From contig NZ_MRDM01000030.1 of NCBI RefSeq assembly GCF_002008165.1, positions 186,001-250,000 of the forward strand: a DNA stretch of 64,000 bases. Reading direction: 5' to 3'. Each line of letters begins with the position of its first letter. Position 1 is the first letter of the stretch. The position numbers and the translations under genes are program-made. This DNA is from Rhizobium laguerreae (GTDB taxonomy: Bacteria > Pseudomonadota > Alphaproteobacteria > Rhizobiales > Rhizobiaceae). The notes beneath the pieces are model-generated. The model did no database searches, was not told the DNA's origin, and worked only from the letters and a program-made list of their open reading frames with translations. Below are positions 1 through 8,789 of the stretch, in pieces.

Positions 1-1
1 G

Positions 2-514
2 ATAATCAAGCGGCTCCGGGCAATGTTCGCGCGCCAGCCATCTACAATGGAGTATACCGACCTGAACGACCTTGCCCGCGAGGTCATCATTTTGTCTGCA
101 AGAGACATGCATCAGAAATCGATCAGTGTGACCGCTCAACTAGAGCCCAAAGCACTTCTGATCATGGGGGATCGCGTCCAGTTGCAACAAGTCATCCTAA
201 ACATGCTGTTGAACGCGAGGGACGCAATGGGCGATATCGAAAGCCGGCCAAGAATCCTGACCGTGAGCACGCACGTGGACACTGAAGAATCGGCAGTCTT
301 GTCGATTACCGATGTGGGCATAGGATTTCCGCTGGAGAATGCTGACAAGATGTTCGAAGCTTTCTTCACCACAAAGCAGGACGGCATGGGAATCGGTCTC
401 GCTATCAGCCGCTCGATCATCGAAAATCACGGTGGCATAATGTGGGCCGAACCGAACGACGGGCCGGGCGCGACCGTCGCGTTTTCGATACCACTTCGGA
501 GCCCACCCCAATGA
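2..514 (+). CDS. Sensor histidine kinase, C-terminal part (cut by the window edge)
   Basis: The reading frame is already open at the first bases, so the gene begins outside the window; an internal ATG at 23 is probably not the start. What remains is the end of the dimerisation region and the whole ATP-binding domain. The N box is seen around GDRVQLQQVILNMLLNARDA, the G1 box is DVGIGFP, and a G2-like box is GMGIGLAISRSIIENHGG. It would phosphorylate a response regulator in the cytoplasm. The ATPase domain closely resembles that of the complete kinase at 20843-23245 (shared GDRVQLQQVI and SRSIIE-HGG blocks), so the two are probably paralogues. No response regulator follows it here. Confidence 0.85.
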   Translation: MIKRLRAMFARQPSTMEYTDLNDLAREVIILSARDMHQKSISVTAQLEPKALLIMGDRVQLQQVILNMLLNARDAMGDIESRPRILTVSTHVDTEESAVLSITDVGIGFPLENADKMFEAFFTTKQDGMGIGLAISRSIIENHGGIMWAEPNDGPGATVAFSIPLRSPPQ

Positions 515-594
515 GGGTCCAGTTCGATAGGACTACCACGCCGGCCAAACGGTGTTCTCACACCGCGCGCGATGCCTGGCGCACGAACGCACAA

Positions 595-616
595 GCCGCA
601 GGTGATCACCTGCGGC
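595..616. repeat. Perfect 22-bp palindrome between convergent genes
   Basis: The arms GCCGCAGGTGA and TCACCTGCGGC are exact reverse complements with no loop. It lies between the end of the histidine kinase gene and the end of the tautomerase gene, which converge. It could act as a two-way terminator stem, although no T-tract follows on either strand, or as a protein-binding dyad. Confidence 0.6.
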
Positions 617-643
617 CCCCAGGTTTCGTGGATTAACCTGAGG

Positions 644-880
644 TCATGCTTTTCCCTCAGCCTTCTTCTTCCGATACTGAACTGTTGGAAGGCCGCCCCA
701 GCCCCAGTTGTCCAGGTCGATCTCCTCGATCACCACGTAAGTGGATTCCAGCGGCTTGTTGAGGACGTCGAGCATGACCTGGCTGACGCCGGCGATGATT
801 GCGGCTTTCTCTTCGGCGGTAACCGAGCTGCGATCAGGTGCCGTGCCTTCACGGGTTACCTGTACGGTGACTATGGGCAT
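644..880 (-). CDS. 4-oxalocrotonate tautomerase family protein
   Basis: This 78-residue protein starts MPIVTVQV, giving the N-terminal proline that serves as the catalytic base in the tautomerase superfamily once Met is removed. The segment VVIEEIDLDNWGWGG matches the usual motif of small hexameric tautomerases. Members interconvert enol and keto forms of small organic acids; the substrate here cannot be told. It is the last gene of a probable three-gene unit on the minus strand (SDR, DsbA-like protein, tautomerase), 36 bases after the DsbA-like gene. Confidence 0.9.
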   Translation of the reverse strand: MPIVTVQVTREGTAPDRSSVTAEEKAAIIAGVSQVMLDVLNKPLESTYVVIEEIDLDNWGWGGLPTVQYRKKKAEGKA

Positions 881-916
881 TTCGTGGTCTCCCTATTCAA
901 GATCTCGATCGATCTG

Positions 917-1549
917 CTAGGCGGCCATTGCCGCAAGGTGCTTCTCAAGTTCATCGACATGCGCATATCCAGCGCCGACCCTTCGAAGAGTTCCATCCTT
1001 CTTAAGGAACAGCGTGGGGAAGCTCGAAACGCCCATGACACGAGACGTCGCGAAGTCTGTCGCGGCCTCATCGATGGTGCTCTGCTTCTTGTAGGTCTCG
1101 AGAAATTCGTCAACGCTGACGGGATGACCAAGTTCCTCAAGAGCACGGGATCCGACTTCCGCCAAGACCAGGCTGTTCGTAGTGTCGAGCGCACCGACGT
1201 AGAAGGCGTGTTGGAATGCACGGAAGACTTTCAGAAGATCCGCTTCCGGACGAAGGATCCGGGCAGTTACGACCGCACGGCATACGGGCTCGGTGTCATA
1301 GACGAAGCCAGTTCTTGCAAGCAGGCCTTCTCGGTTGAACGACACGCCGCTGGCTTCCTCGACCTTCGCCCAATGACGTAGTCTGAACTGCTTGCCCGCG
1401 TCGTCAAGAACGTCCGTCGCGCCCGCCCGGAGTCCACCGAGGACGATCTTCAACGAGGCGTCCGGACGCCTCTCGAGCAGCAGCTCCATTTGCTTGCCGA
1501 ATCCATAACACCACGAGCACATGGGATCTGCGGCTAGTACAAGTTCCAT
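917..1549 (-). CDS. DsbA-family (FrnE-like) thioredoxin-fold protein
   Basis: The protein has 210 residues from the chosen ATG, which is preceded by AAGGAAAG; a longer open frame reaches 1645 but lacks a ribosome site and family similarity. A CxxC pair, CSWC, lies at residues 11-14 in the strand-loop of a thioredoxin fold, and a cis-proline segment VSSFPTLFL lies near the C-terminus. There is no signal peptide, so it should be cytoplasmic, like the FrnE and 2-hydroxychromene-isomerase-like branch of the DsbA family. Its likely role is thiol redox chemistry or a glutathione-dependent reaction. It is flanked in the same direction by an SDR and a tautomerase. Confidence 0.85.
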   Translation of the reverse strand: MELVLAADPMCSWCYGFGKQMELLLERRPDASLKIVLGGLRAGATDVLDDAGKQFRLRHWAKVEEASGVSFNREGLLARTGFVYDTEPVCRAVVTARILRPEADLLKVFRAFQHAFYVGALDTTNSLVLAEVGSRALEELGHPVSVDEFLETYKKQSTIDEAATDFATSRVMGVSSFPTLFLKKDGTLRRVGAGYAHVDELEKHLAAMAA

Positions 1550-1622
1550 TTTCTTTCCTTTCACTCGCTTGCAGGGCGCGCGGCGTAGCCACGCCACGAG
1601 CCCGCGTCCTGTTCGAGGCCCA

Positions 1623-2333
1623 CTAGCGGCCGGCGTTCTGGCCACCGTCGACGTGTAGGATCTCTCCCGTGACGAAGCTTGCGCTCTCGAGGTAGATCAC
1701 GGCATCGACGATGTCGCTGATCTCGCCCATGTGCCCGACCGGATGGAGAGCGGACAGGAACTCGTGAGTCTCGGGAGCGTGCATCGGGGTCTTGATGACG
1801 CCGGGAGACACGGCGTTGACGCGGACTCCCGTCTTGGCGAACTCGATGGCCAGTTCCTTCGTGACGGCGTTCAGACCGCCCTTGGTGAGCGAAGCGAGAG
1901 CCGTGGGAACGCTCGACACCGGCTGGTCCACGAGGCTCGTCGTGATGCTGACGATGTGTCCGGAACCCTGCTTGAGCATTTCCCTCGCAGCCCGCTGCGT
2001 GATGTGGAAGAAGCCCGAAACGTTCACGCCGAAGTTCAGGTCGTAGTCTTCCTGCGTGAAGTCGACGAAGGGCTTTGCGGTGAATACGCCCGCGTTGTTG
2101 ACCAACGTGTCGATCCGGCCAAAGCGTTGAATCGCCTCGCGGACGACGCGCTCTGCGGTCTCGGAATTGGAGATGTCGCCCGCCACGGCATGCACGCCGT
2201 CGTCCGACCCCTGTTTGATCGAACGCGAGGTGGCGACGACGCGATAGTTCCGCTCACGATAGGCGCGGACCAAACCCGCGCCGATGCCCTGAGACGCACC
2301 GGTGATGATGGCGACCTTCTGCTGATTGCTCAT
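1623..2333 (-). CDS. SDR family oxidoreductase, atypical active site
   Basis: This 236-residue protein has the NAD(P)-binding motif TGASQGIGAG at residues 11-20, the NNAG motif, and the C-terminal FVTGEILHVDGG signature. The usual catalytic YxxxK is not present: the corresponding stretch reads TALASLTKGGL, keeping Lys but with Ala at the Tyr position. I recall a subfamily of SDRs with this ALASLTKGG pattern, so this may be normal for that branch, but classical hydride-transfer chemistry needs the Tyr. It is first in a minus-strand unit with the DsbA-like and tautomerase genes. AAAGGATG precedes the start. Confidence 0.88.
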   Translation of the reverse strand: MSNQQKVAIITGASQGIGAGLVRAYRERNYRVVATSRSIKQGSDDGVHAVAGDISNSETAERVVREAIQRFGRIDTLVNNAGVFTAKPFVDFTQEDYDLNFGVNVSGFFHITQRAAREMLKQGSGHIVSITTSLVDQPVSSVPTALASLTKGGLNAVTKELAIEFAKTGVRVNAVSPGVIKTPMHAPETHEFLSALHPVGHMGEISDIVDAVIYLESASFVTGEILHVDGGQNAGR

Positions 2334-2534
2334 GATTATTACATCCTTTCAATTGCAGCGGTCCTTGTCCGGGCCGCCCTACGCCCTCGGCGTCGGTGCA
2401 ACTGATTTAAGCGCTCACGATCTTCGGGAGAATTACTGAAGAGCGGCATTCACTCCACCGTTTTTCGGGATAATGTTAGATTGCATTTATGGTGGCTCTC
2501 CAACAATCCGCGTGCAGGTCAGATGTGCAATACT

Positions 2535-2564
2535 AAGGTGTCGGGCACACCTTTGGACAATATC
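2535..2564 (+). promoter_or_regulatory. Operator-like dyad plus shared promoter motif upstream of the VOC gene
   Basis: A perfect dyad AAGGTGT-CGGGC-ACACCTT (2535-2553) overlaps the sequence ACACCTTTGGACAATATC (2547-2564), oriented toward the VOC gene at 2637. The same combination occurs at 11878-11907 and 17751-17780. It lies in the roughly 300-base gap between the divergent SDR (start 2333) and VOC genes. I take it to be a promoter with an overlapping regulator site; the regulator is unknown. Confidence 0.55.
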
Positions 2565-2636
2565 GGACCAAAATTGACTTGGTAGTCTGCGGTAGCCGCC
2601 GCGAGTTCGTGAGGCGGATATCGATAGGAGCCGACC

Positions 2637-3194
2637 ATGACCGACGCCATGCTGCAATCGAAACCTCCAGCTAGAGCATCAGCCACAAGCCCGACCAGCA
2701 TGAATCTTGAACTACTCGTTATCCCGGTCTCCGACGTGGACCAAGCCAGAAAGTTCTACGAAAGCCTCGGTTGGCACCTCGACATCGACAACGCCACGGG
2801 CGACGACTATCGTATCGTCCAGTTGACCCCGGCTGGCTCCGGAGGCTCGATAATGTTCGGTGAGAACATTACCACGGCGGCGCCGGGATCCGCCCAGGGC
2901 ATGCACCTCGTGGTGCCCGACGTCCTCGCCGCGCGTGACGACCTCGTAAGACGCGGCGTGAAAGTCAGCGAACCCTTCCACGACGTCGGCGGAATCTTTC
3001 ATCATTCCAACGGCGTGGAAATCGCCAAGGGACCAAACCCGGACAGAAAAAGCTACGCCTCCTATGTTACGTTCGAGGACCCAGACGGCAACGGATGGAC
3101 GTTGCAGGAGGTGACGGCGCGCCTACCGGGTGCACGCACCGACACGAGCTTTACGGAGCAGCTTCACCAGGCCGTTTGGGGATCCGTAGGGTAA
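2637..3194 (+). CDS. VOC (glyoxalase/bleomycin-resistance fold) protein
   Basis: This 185-residue protein carries one glyoxalase-type domain beginning at NLELLVIPVSDVDQARKFYE and ending at FEDPDGNGWTLQEVT, the latter holding the metal-ligand-type DPDGN-E pattern. The ATG at 2637 has AGGAG upstream; an internal ATG at 2700 directly in front of the domain is an alternative. Members bind divalent metal and act on glutathione adducts, aromatic diols or antibiotics; the substrate cannot be inferred. A degraded fragment of a similar gene (IFG-N-TAA, SAQG-HLVV) sits at 17860-17985. Confidence 0.87.
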   Translation: MTDAMLQSKPPARASATSPTSMNLELLVIPVSDVDQARKFYESLGWHLDIDNATGDDYRIVQLTPAGSGGSIMFGENITTAAPGSAQGMHLVVPDVLAARDDLVRRGVKVSEPFHDVGGIFHHSNGVEIAKGPNPDRKSYASYVTFEDPDGNGWTLQEVTARLPGARTDTSFTEQLHQAVWGSVG

Positions 3195-3302
3195 ACGATC
3201 CCGTTGCTGAAACTTTTGCTAGCTGTGCTCCTCGACAAGCATCGAACCGCTCCTGCGTTCTCCCCTCTGCCGGAACGCGCGGATCGAGCCGAGATCCGCC
3301 TT

Positions 3303-3335
3303 GGGCCGTCTCCTTCCGCCAGGAGACGGCCCCTT
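3303..3335 (+). terminator. Rho-independent terminator after the VOC gene
   Basis: The stem GGGCCGTCTCC and GGAGACGGCCC (11 bp, perfect) encloses an 8-base loop and is followed by CCTTTC. It lies 110 bases after the VOC stop and ahead of the molybdoenzyme gene, so it probably separates the two transcripts. Confidence 0.65.
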
Positions 3336-3438
3336 TCAAAAACCCGCACACGCAGGCGTGCATCGACCGCGAAACCTATCGTGGGTAGTCTCAGCGCCGA
3401 ATGCATCGCTCAAGCCGACGCACGCTTAGGAGGCTGCA

Positions 3439-5733
3439 ATGAAGAAGTCCCGTCCCCCCGGCATCAGGCCCTACGACCATCCGGCCGGCGGTTGGGACGC
3501 GCTGAAGGCGGTCGCCAAGACGCTGGCGCGTCAGCAGATAGTCGCGCAGGGCAGCAGGACATTGCTGAAGGCGAACCAACCGGAAGGATTCGATTGTCCC
3601 GGATGCGCGTGGCCCGACCCCAAACACACCTCCTCGTTTGAGTTCTGCGAGAACGGCGCCAAAGCGATCACATGGGAATCCACCGCGAAGAGGACCGATG
3701 CAAGCTTCTTTTCGAACCACACCGTGTCGGAACTCTGGGAGTGGACGGACCACGAGCTTGAAGACGCCGGGCGGCTGACGCTCCCGCTGCGATACAACCC
3801 GGTCGTCGACCAGTACGAACCGATCGACTGGGACGAGGCCTTCGGGTTGATCGCCAGCGGGCTGAACAAGCTCGGTCCTCCCGACCAGGCAGAATTCTAC
3901 ACGTCCGGACGAACCTCTAATGAGGCTGCGTTTCTCTATCAGCTTTTCGTGCGCGCCTACGGCACCAACAACTTTCCAGACTGCTCGAACATGTGTCATG
4001 AGGCCACAAGCGTCGGCCTTCCGAAATCCATCGGCGTCGGCAAGGGCACCATTACACTTGAAGATTTCGATCATGCGGATGCGATCTTCAGCTTCGGGCA
4101 CAATCCGGGCACCAACCACCCGCGAATGATGACGACCCTCCATCAGGCGGCCCGTCGCGGCGTGCCGATCATCGTCTTTAATCCTTTGAAGGAGCGCGCG
4201 CTCGAGCGGTTCGCCGCGCCCCAGGATCCCCTCGAGATGGTCACGATGTCCTCGACCCCGATCGCCTCAGCCTATCACCAAGTCCGCGTCGGCGGCGATC
4301 TGGCCGCTCTCAAGGGGCTGATGAAGGCGGTGTTTGAACTGGACGCCGCAAGTCTCGCCGCGGGAGGAGACGGTGTTCTCGACAGGCCATTCATCGACGA
4401 ACACACGTCCGGGTTCGACGACCTGCGTGTCGATTTGGAAGCCACCGGTTGGGAAAAACTCGTCGCCGCCAGCGGCTTGACGAAGCAGGCGATCGTGAGC
4501 GCTGCGGGCGTCTACGCAAACGCCGAGAGGGTGATCGTCTGCTACGGCATGGGGATCACGCAGCATGCGCGGGGAACCTCTAACGTCCAGCAGATCGCAA
4601 ACCTGCTAATGCTGCGAGGAAACATCGGCCGCCAGGGCGCTGGAATCGCACCCATCCGCGGCCACTCGAATGTTCAGGGCGACCCGACGGTCGGCATCAC
4701 CGAAGTCCCGAACAAGGCGCTTCTCGATGGCATGGAACGCGCCTTTGGCTTTCGGCCGCCGAGCAAGAAAGGCCACAATGCGATAGAGGCGGTGGAAGCC
4801 GCGATCGACGGCCGCGCAAAGGCGCTGATCTGCCTCGGCGGCAATCTTGCCGTGGCGATGTCCGATCAACAGGCAACGTTCGCCGGCATGCGCAATCTCG
4901 ATCTATCGGTCCATATCGCGACGAAGCTCAACCGTTCCCACCTGCTCACGGCAAGAACGACGCTTGTCCTGCCGTGTCTGGGGCGCACCGATCTCGACCT
5001 GCAGGCATCCGGCCCACAGTCGGTCACCGTCGAAGATTCGATGTCCATGGTCCACGCGTCGCGAGGGTTTCTGAACCCGCCGGGGGAGTCCGTTAGATCC
5101 GAGCCAGCGATCATCGCAGGGATCGCCAAAGCAACTCTAGGCGACCGACACGGCATCGATTGGGACGAGATGATCGCGAACTACGACCTAATACGGGACA
5201 AAATCGAGGAGGTCTTCCCCCAATTTTCTGAGTTCAATACGCGCGTGCGCATACCGGGTGGCTTCAGACTCGATGTCGCCGCGTCATTTCGGCGTTGGAA
5301 CACGCCGGACGGCAAAGCGAACTTCTTAACGTGTCCGGAACTGTTCGAGGATTCGCTTTCCGCCGACGAGGACGTCCTGATGTTGACCACCATCCGCAGC
5401 CACGGCCAGTACAACACGACGATCTACGGTCTCGACGATCGATATCGCGGCGTGTTCGGGCGGCGCGACGTCGTCTTCATGAATACCGAGGATCTGGCGG
5501 ACAGAGGGCTGAAGGACGGCGACAGGATCGACGTCCTTGGCCTGATCGGCGGGCCGGACGACAAGCATCTCGTGAGCGGGTTCACCGCGGTAACGTATGA
5601 TATTCCCAGAGGTTCGATCGCCGGCTACTATCCAGAGATGAACGTGGTAATGTCACTTCATCACTATGATCGACAGTCCGGCACGCCATCTTACAAGGGC
5701 GTTCCGGTTCGAGTTACGGCCGCCGCCTCCTGA
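3439..5733 (+). CDS. FdhF/YdeP-family molybdopterin oxidoreductase
   Basis: The 764-residue product is a member of the formate-dehydrogenase-H-like molybdopterin family closest to YdeP. The N-terminal segment has the Cys pattern CPGCAW then FEFCENG, followed by the domain start PIDWDEAFGLIASGL, the region NMCHEATSVGL where true formate dehydrogenases carry Cys or Sec, and a C-terminal molybdopterin dinucleotide-binding domain (LTTIRSHGQYNTTIYG, and GYYPEMNVV near the end). No signal peptide is visible, so it is cytoplasmic. The substrate of this branch is not settled. AGGAGG precedes the start. No accessory subunit or maturation gene follows. Confidence 0.92.
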   Translation: MKKSRPPGIRPYDHPAGGWDALKAVAKTLARQQIVAQGSRTLLKANQPEGFDCPGCAWPDPKHTSSFEFCENGAKAITWESTAKRTDASFFSNHTVSELWEWTDHELEDAGRLTLPLRYNPVVDQYEPIDWDEAFGLIASGLNKLGPPDQAEFYTSGRTSNEAAFLYQLFVRAYGTNNFPDCSNMCHEATSVGLPKSIGVGKGTITLEDFDHADAIFSFGHNPGTNHPRMMTTLHQAARRGVPIIVFNPLKERALERFAAPQDPLEMVTMSSTPIASAYHQVRVGGDLAALKGLMKAVFELDAASLAAGGDGVLDRPFIDEHTSGFDDLRVDLEATGWEKLVAASGLTKQAIVSAAGVYANAERVIVCYGMGITQHARGTSNVQQIANLLMLRGNIGRQGAGIAPIRGHSNVQGDPTVGITEVPNKALLDGMERAFGFRPPSKKGHNAIEAVEAAIDGRAKALICLGGNLAVAMSDQQATFAGMRNLDLSVHIATKLNRSHLLTARTTLVLPCLGRTDLDLQASGPQSVTVEDSMSMVHASRGFLNPPGESVRSEPAIIAGIAKATLGDRHGIDWDEMIANYDLIRDKIEEVFPQFSEFNTRVRIPGGFRLDVAASFRRWNTPDGKANFLTCPELFEDSLSADEDVLMLTTIRSHGQYNTTIYGLDDRYRGVFGRRDVVFMNTEDLADRGLKDGDRIDVLGLIGGPDDKHLVSGFTAVTYDIPRGSIAGYYPEMNVVMSLHHYDRQSGTPSYKGVPVRVTAAAS

Positions 5734-5757
5734 GCAGACGCGTAAAACACAAAGGTT

Positions 5758-6015
5758 TCACTCTCCCTCATCGGTGGACATGACTACGGTAGCCGGCGCG
5801 TCCTCGACATTCACGCGCTTAAGAAGGCCACGGAGACTGTCCGCGTCTGTCCCTCCGCTCTGGAACCACCAGAGAAGCCGCTTGGCCGAATCTTCTGCTA
5901 CGGCGCCTTGTCTTTCGCATTGCCGGCGCTCCCAATACTCTCTGACGAGGCCGCGTATCATGGCGACGTCCTCCGGCCACAGGGGCGCCGCGCAAGTGTT
6001 GTACTTCCGCTTCAT
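5758..6015 (-). CDS. Small conserved-looking hypothetical protein
   Basis: This 85-residue protein starts MKRKYNTCAAPLWPEDVAM and is rich in Arg, Trp and acidic residues. I do not recognise a family. It follows the small membrane protein gene 6253-6032 by 16 bases on the same strand, which suggests a two-gene unit convergent with the molybdoenzyme gene. There is no membrane segment or signal. It may be real or may be a chance frame, but the close spacing to its neighbour favours a gene. Confidence 0.5.
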   Translation of the reverse strand: MKRKYNTCAAPLWPEDVAMIRGLVREYWERRQCERQGAVAEDSAKRLLWWFQSGGTDADSLRGLLKRVNVEDAPATVVMSTDEGE

Positions 6016-6031
6016 CTGTCTTGCCCCTTAG

Positions 6032-6253
6032 TCAGGATCTCAGATTGAGCCCATACTGCAGCCAGCTCAGACGGGCGAGAGGGTCGCCGTCGACTCCGGC
6101 CGGCAAACTCATCGATTGAACGGGCACCCAGACCCGGACCGGTGCCGTCGATTGCCTCATCGAAACCAACGCGCCGACAAGACCTGCCATCGCGAGAAGG
6201 AGTACGACGCCGGGAAAAATGGTGCCCTTCGGCTCGTCGTCTCTGTAACTCAT
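6032..6253 (-). CDS. Small single-span membrane protein, unknown function
   Basis: The 73-residue product has one hydrophobic segment, FPGVVLLLAMAGLVGALVS, at about residues 12-30, preceded by a charged N-terminus and followed by an extracytoplasmic-looking tail ending LSWLQYGLNLRS. The ATG at 6253 is chosen because AGGAG lies six bases upstream; the ATG at 6259 would abut that site. No family is recognised. It is probably cotranscribed with the downstream 85-residue gene. The dyad at 6336-6352 lies upstream of it as well as of the divergent hydrolase gene. Confidence 0.55.
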   Translation of the reverse strand: MSYRDDEPKGTIFPGVVLLLAMAGLVGALVSMRQSTAPVRVWVPVQSMSLPAGVDGDPLARLSWLQYGLNLRS

Positions 6254-6335
6254 CGTCATCTCCTGAAGCGTTGTCGGCAGACCACCGCGGTCAGGAAATC
6301 AATATGTCGAACCGTAAACCGTGGCTGTTGCACCT

Positions 6336-6371
6336 AGGTATCGACGATACCTTCGTATGCCCGACACCTTA
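6336..6371. promoter_or_regulatory. Operator-like dyad with an adjacent half-site
   Basis: A perfect dyad AGGTATC-GAC-GATACCT occupies 6336-6352. Next to it, GCCCGACACCTT (6360-6371) is the exact reverse complement of the left half of the dyad at 2535. Both lie between the divergent small membrane protein and the alpha/beta hydrolase gene. The good ACAATATC extension seen at the other sites is missing, so this may be a pure operator. Confidence 0.45.
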
Positions 6372-6474
6372 GTTCACTAGCGGATCCGACCCGCCAGTCT
6401 CAAACTTCGCTGGCCAACGTCACTCTCGAGGATCTAGCGGCAGCCATTCATCGTCTATGACCGGAGAAGCAGTC

Positions 6475-7512
6475 ATGCCCAATCTTGAAACTGGAAACCT
6501 CACACGTCGGTCCCTCGGCGGGGTCGCTCTTGGGCTGACGGTCGCCGGAATCCTTGCAGGACGCACCGCGGGGGCGGATCAGGGGGAAAAAGCCGTTCGC
6601 CAGAACAGCCATGGCCTGGTCGCCGACGGACGCATCGACGCCGGAGATCTCAATGTAGGATACGCCGACCTAGGTCCCCGCAATGGGTCACCAGTCATCC
6701 TTTTTCATGGCTGGCCCTACGACATCAACGCCTTCGCCGAGGTGGCCCCGTTGCTGGCCGACCAGGGTCATCGCGTGATCGTACCGCATCTGCGCGGATA
6801 CGGCAGCACGACGTTCCTTTCCGACAGCACCATGCGCAACGGCCAGCAATCGGCCCTTGCCGTCGACGCTGTCAAGCTGATGGATGCTCTGAAGATCGAC
6901 AAGGCCACCCTGGCGGGGTTCGACTGGGGTGCGCGGACCGCCGACATCGTCGCCGCGCTGTGGCCGGAACGATGCAAAGGCCTGGTGTCCGTCAGCGGCT
7001 ATTTGATCGGAAACCAGGCTGCTGGAAAGGCGCCCTTGCCGCCCTCTGCGGAGCTTCAGTGGTGGTACCAGTTCTACTTCGCCACGGACCGCGGCCGCGA
7101 CGGCTATGAAAAATACACGAACGACTTCGCCAAGTTGATCTGGCGGCTCGCCTCCCCGCAGTGGAAGTTCGACGACGCGACGTTCGAACGGAGTGCCGCA
7201 GCATTTGCCAATCTCGACCACGTCGCGATCGTCGTCCATAACTATCGCTGGCGGCTTGGCCTGACGGAAGGCGAGACGCGGTTCGACGAGTTCGAAACCA
7301 AGCTCGCTTCAGCCCCCGAAATTCACGTTCCCTCGATCACGATGGAAGGTGACGCAAACGGAGCCCCCCATCCGGATCCAAAAGCCTACGCCGGAAAATT
7401 CAAGGCGAAGTACGAGCACCGCCTGATCTCCGGTGGGATTGGCCACAACATCCCTCAGGAGGCTCCCGAAGCCTTCGCCAAGGCGGTGGATGATGTCAAT
7501 TCCTGGGCGTGA
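6475..7512 (+). CDS. Tat-exported alpha/beta hydrolase (epoxide hydrolase/dehalogenase type)
   Basis: From ATG 6475 (GGAG nine bases upstream) the protein has 345 residues. A twin-arginine signal, TRRSLGGVALGLTVAGILAG, occupies the N-terminus. The hydrolase core shows the oxyanion motif HGWP, a nucleophile elbow GFDWGART with Asp as nucleophile, and a late His in GGIGHNIPQEAPEAF. An Asp nucleophile is typical of epoxide hydrolases and haloalkane dehalogenases. It should act in the periplasm. A dyad operator lies upstream at 6336-6371. The gene is 173 bases before the luciferase-like monooxygenase gene. Confidence 0.88.
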   Translation: MPNLETGNLTRRSLGGVALGLTVAGILAGRTAGADQGEKAVRQNSHGLVADGRIDAGDLNVGYADLGPRNGSPVILFHGWPYDINAFAEVAPLLADQGHRVIVPHLRGYGSTTFLSDSTMRNGQQSALAVDAVKLMDALKIDKATLAGFDWGARTADIVAALWPERCKGLVSVSGYLIGNQAAGKAPLPPSAELQWWYQFYFATDRGRDGYEKYTNDFAKLIWRLASPQWKFDDATFERSAAAFANLDHVAIVVHNYRWRLGLTEGETRFDEFETKLASAPEIHVPSITMEGDANGAPHPDPKAYAGKFKAKYEHRLISGGIGHNIPQEAPEAFAKAVDDVNSWA

Positions 7513-7685
7513 CGGAAACAGCGTCCCGTCGAGCGGCCTAGTTATCGAATATTTCGATGATCTTCATCATAAAAAGCAGGCTGGTGTGGCGTCGGTCAGC
7601 CGTGTGATGAGAGCGCGTTTCCACCGAAAGCGCATCGGACAGCTAAGCGATCCGGGGGCGACGTCGCCATGAAAGGATCCACCTA

Positions 7686-8723
7686 TTGGAAATCGGTATC
7701 GATAGTTTCGCAATGCTCTTGACCGACCCCGACACGGGCCGTTTGCAGCCGGCAGTCGATCGCATGGAGAACGTGCTGGCCGAAGTCGAGTTGGCGGATC
7801 AAGTCGGTCTTGACGTCTTCGGAATGGGCGAACACCACCGAGAGAACGCCCTTGATTCCGCGCCCGCCGTGATCCTCGCCGCAGCCGCGGCGCGGACGAA
7901 GTCGATCAGGCTGACGAGCGCCGTCGCCGTCTTGAGCGCCGCCGATCCCGTGCGGCTCTTTCAGGAGTTCGCCACTCTGGATCTAATTTCCCGCGGACGA
8001 GCGGAGATCGTGGTCGGTCGTGGCTCCTCCGTGGAGGCCTATCCTCTGTTCGGCTTCGACCTGAGAGACTACGACGCGCTCTTCGTGGAGAAGCTGGACC
8101 TGCTGCTCAAGATCAGGGAGCAGCCCAATATCAAGTGGAAGGGCCGGTTTCGTCCTGCGATCAGTGGCGAGGGTGTTTTTCCCCGCCCCCACCAGCCTGT
8201 CTTGCCCATCTGGCTGGGCGTCGGCGGCACGCCCGAGTCCTTCATCCGCGCGGGGGCGCTCGGCTTGCCGCTGATGGTGGCCATTATCGGCGGAAGCTTC
8301 GAGCGTTTTCTGCCCTTGGTCGATCTCTATCGTCGCGCCTGGCTCGCCGCCGGCCATCCCGCAGAGAACCAGCGGATCGGCGTACACGCTCTCGGATTTG
8401 TCGGGGAGACCGACGCCGCTGCCAAGGATGCGTTCTTCCCCGGCTGGTTCCAGATGTTTACAGACGCAGGAAGGGAGCGCGGTTGGCCGCCGCCGACGCA
8501 AGCTCAGTTCGAGCACATGTGCGGGCCAAGTGGCGCTTTCCTAGTCGGCAGCCCGCAAACGGTAGCTGCCAAGGTATTGCATGTTAACAGGGCGTTAGGA
8601 GGCGTCGCTCGCATCACCTTCCAGATGAGCACCGCCGCCCTCGAGGCGAAAGCGATGCGTCGTTCGATCGAACTGCTGGGAACCGGCGTTGTGCCTTTGG
8701 TGCGGGGCGAACTTCGCAACTAA
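7686..8723 (+). CDS. LLM-class flavin-dependent oxidoreductase
   Basis: The 345-residue protein has the bacterial luciferase fold, with GLDVFGMGEHHRENALDSAP near residue 45 and the substrate/flavin barrel throughout. The start is TTG at 7686, supported by AAAGGATCC immediately upstream; no ATG fits. Members use reduced FMN or F420 delivered by a partner reductase to oxidise small organics; the FMN reductase gene at 13851-14444 is a possible partner. Its 3' end is convergent with the damaged SnoaL gene. Confidence 0.9.
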   Translation: MEIGIDSFAMLLTDPDTGRLQPAVDRMENVLAEVELADQVGLDVFGMGEHHRENALDSAPAVILAAAAARTKSIRLTSAVAVLSAADPVRLFQEFATLDLISRGRAEIVVGRGSSVEAYPLFGFDLRDYDALFVEKLDLLLKIREQPNIKWKGRFRPAISGEGVFPRPHQPVLPIWLGVGGTPESFIRAGALGLPLMVAIIGGSFERFLPLVDLYRRAWLAAGHPAENQRIGVHALGFVGETDAAAKDAFFPGWFQMFTDAGRERGWPPPTQAQFEHMCGPSGAFLVGSPQTVAAKVLHVNRALGGVARITFQMSTAALEAKAMRRSIELLGTGVVPLVRGELRN

Positions 8724-8789
8724 CTGGAGCGCCTCTGCCGTGGGCGCCGGCTGCGGCCGACGCCCGTTCTCTTTATCCGAAGATCTATT

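Noticed and set aside
3391..4143. 250-residue minus-strand frame opposite the molybdoenzyme
   Set aside because: Antisense shadow of a well-supported gene.
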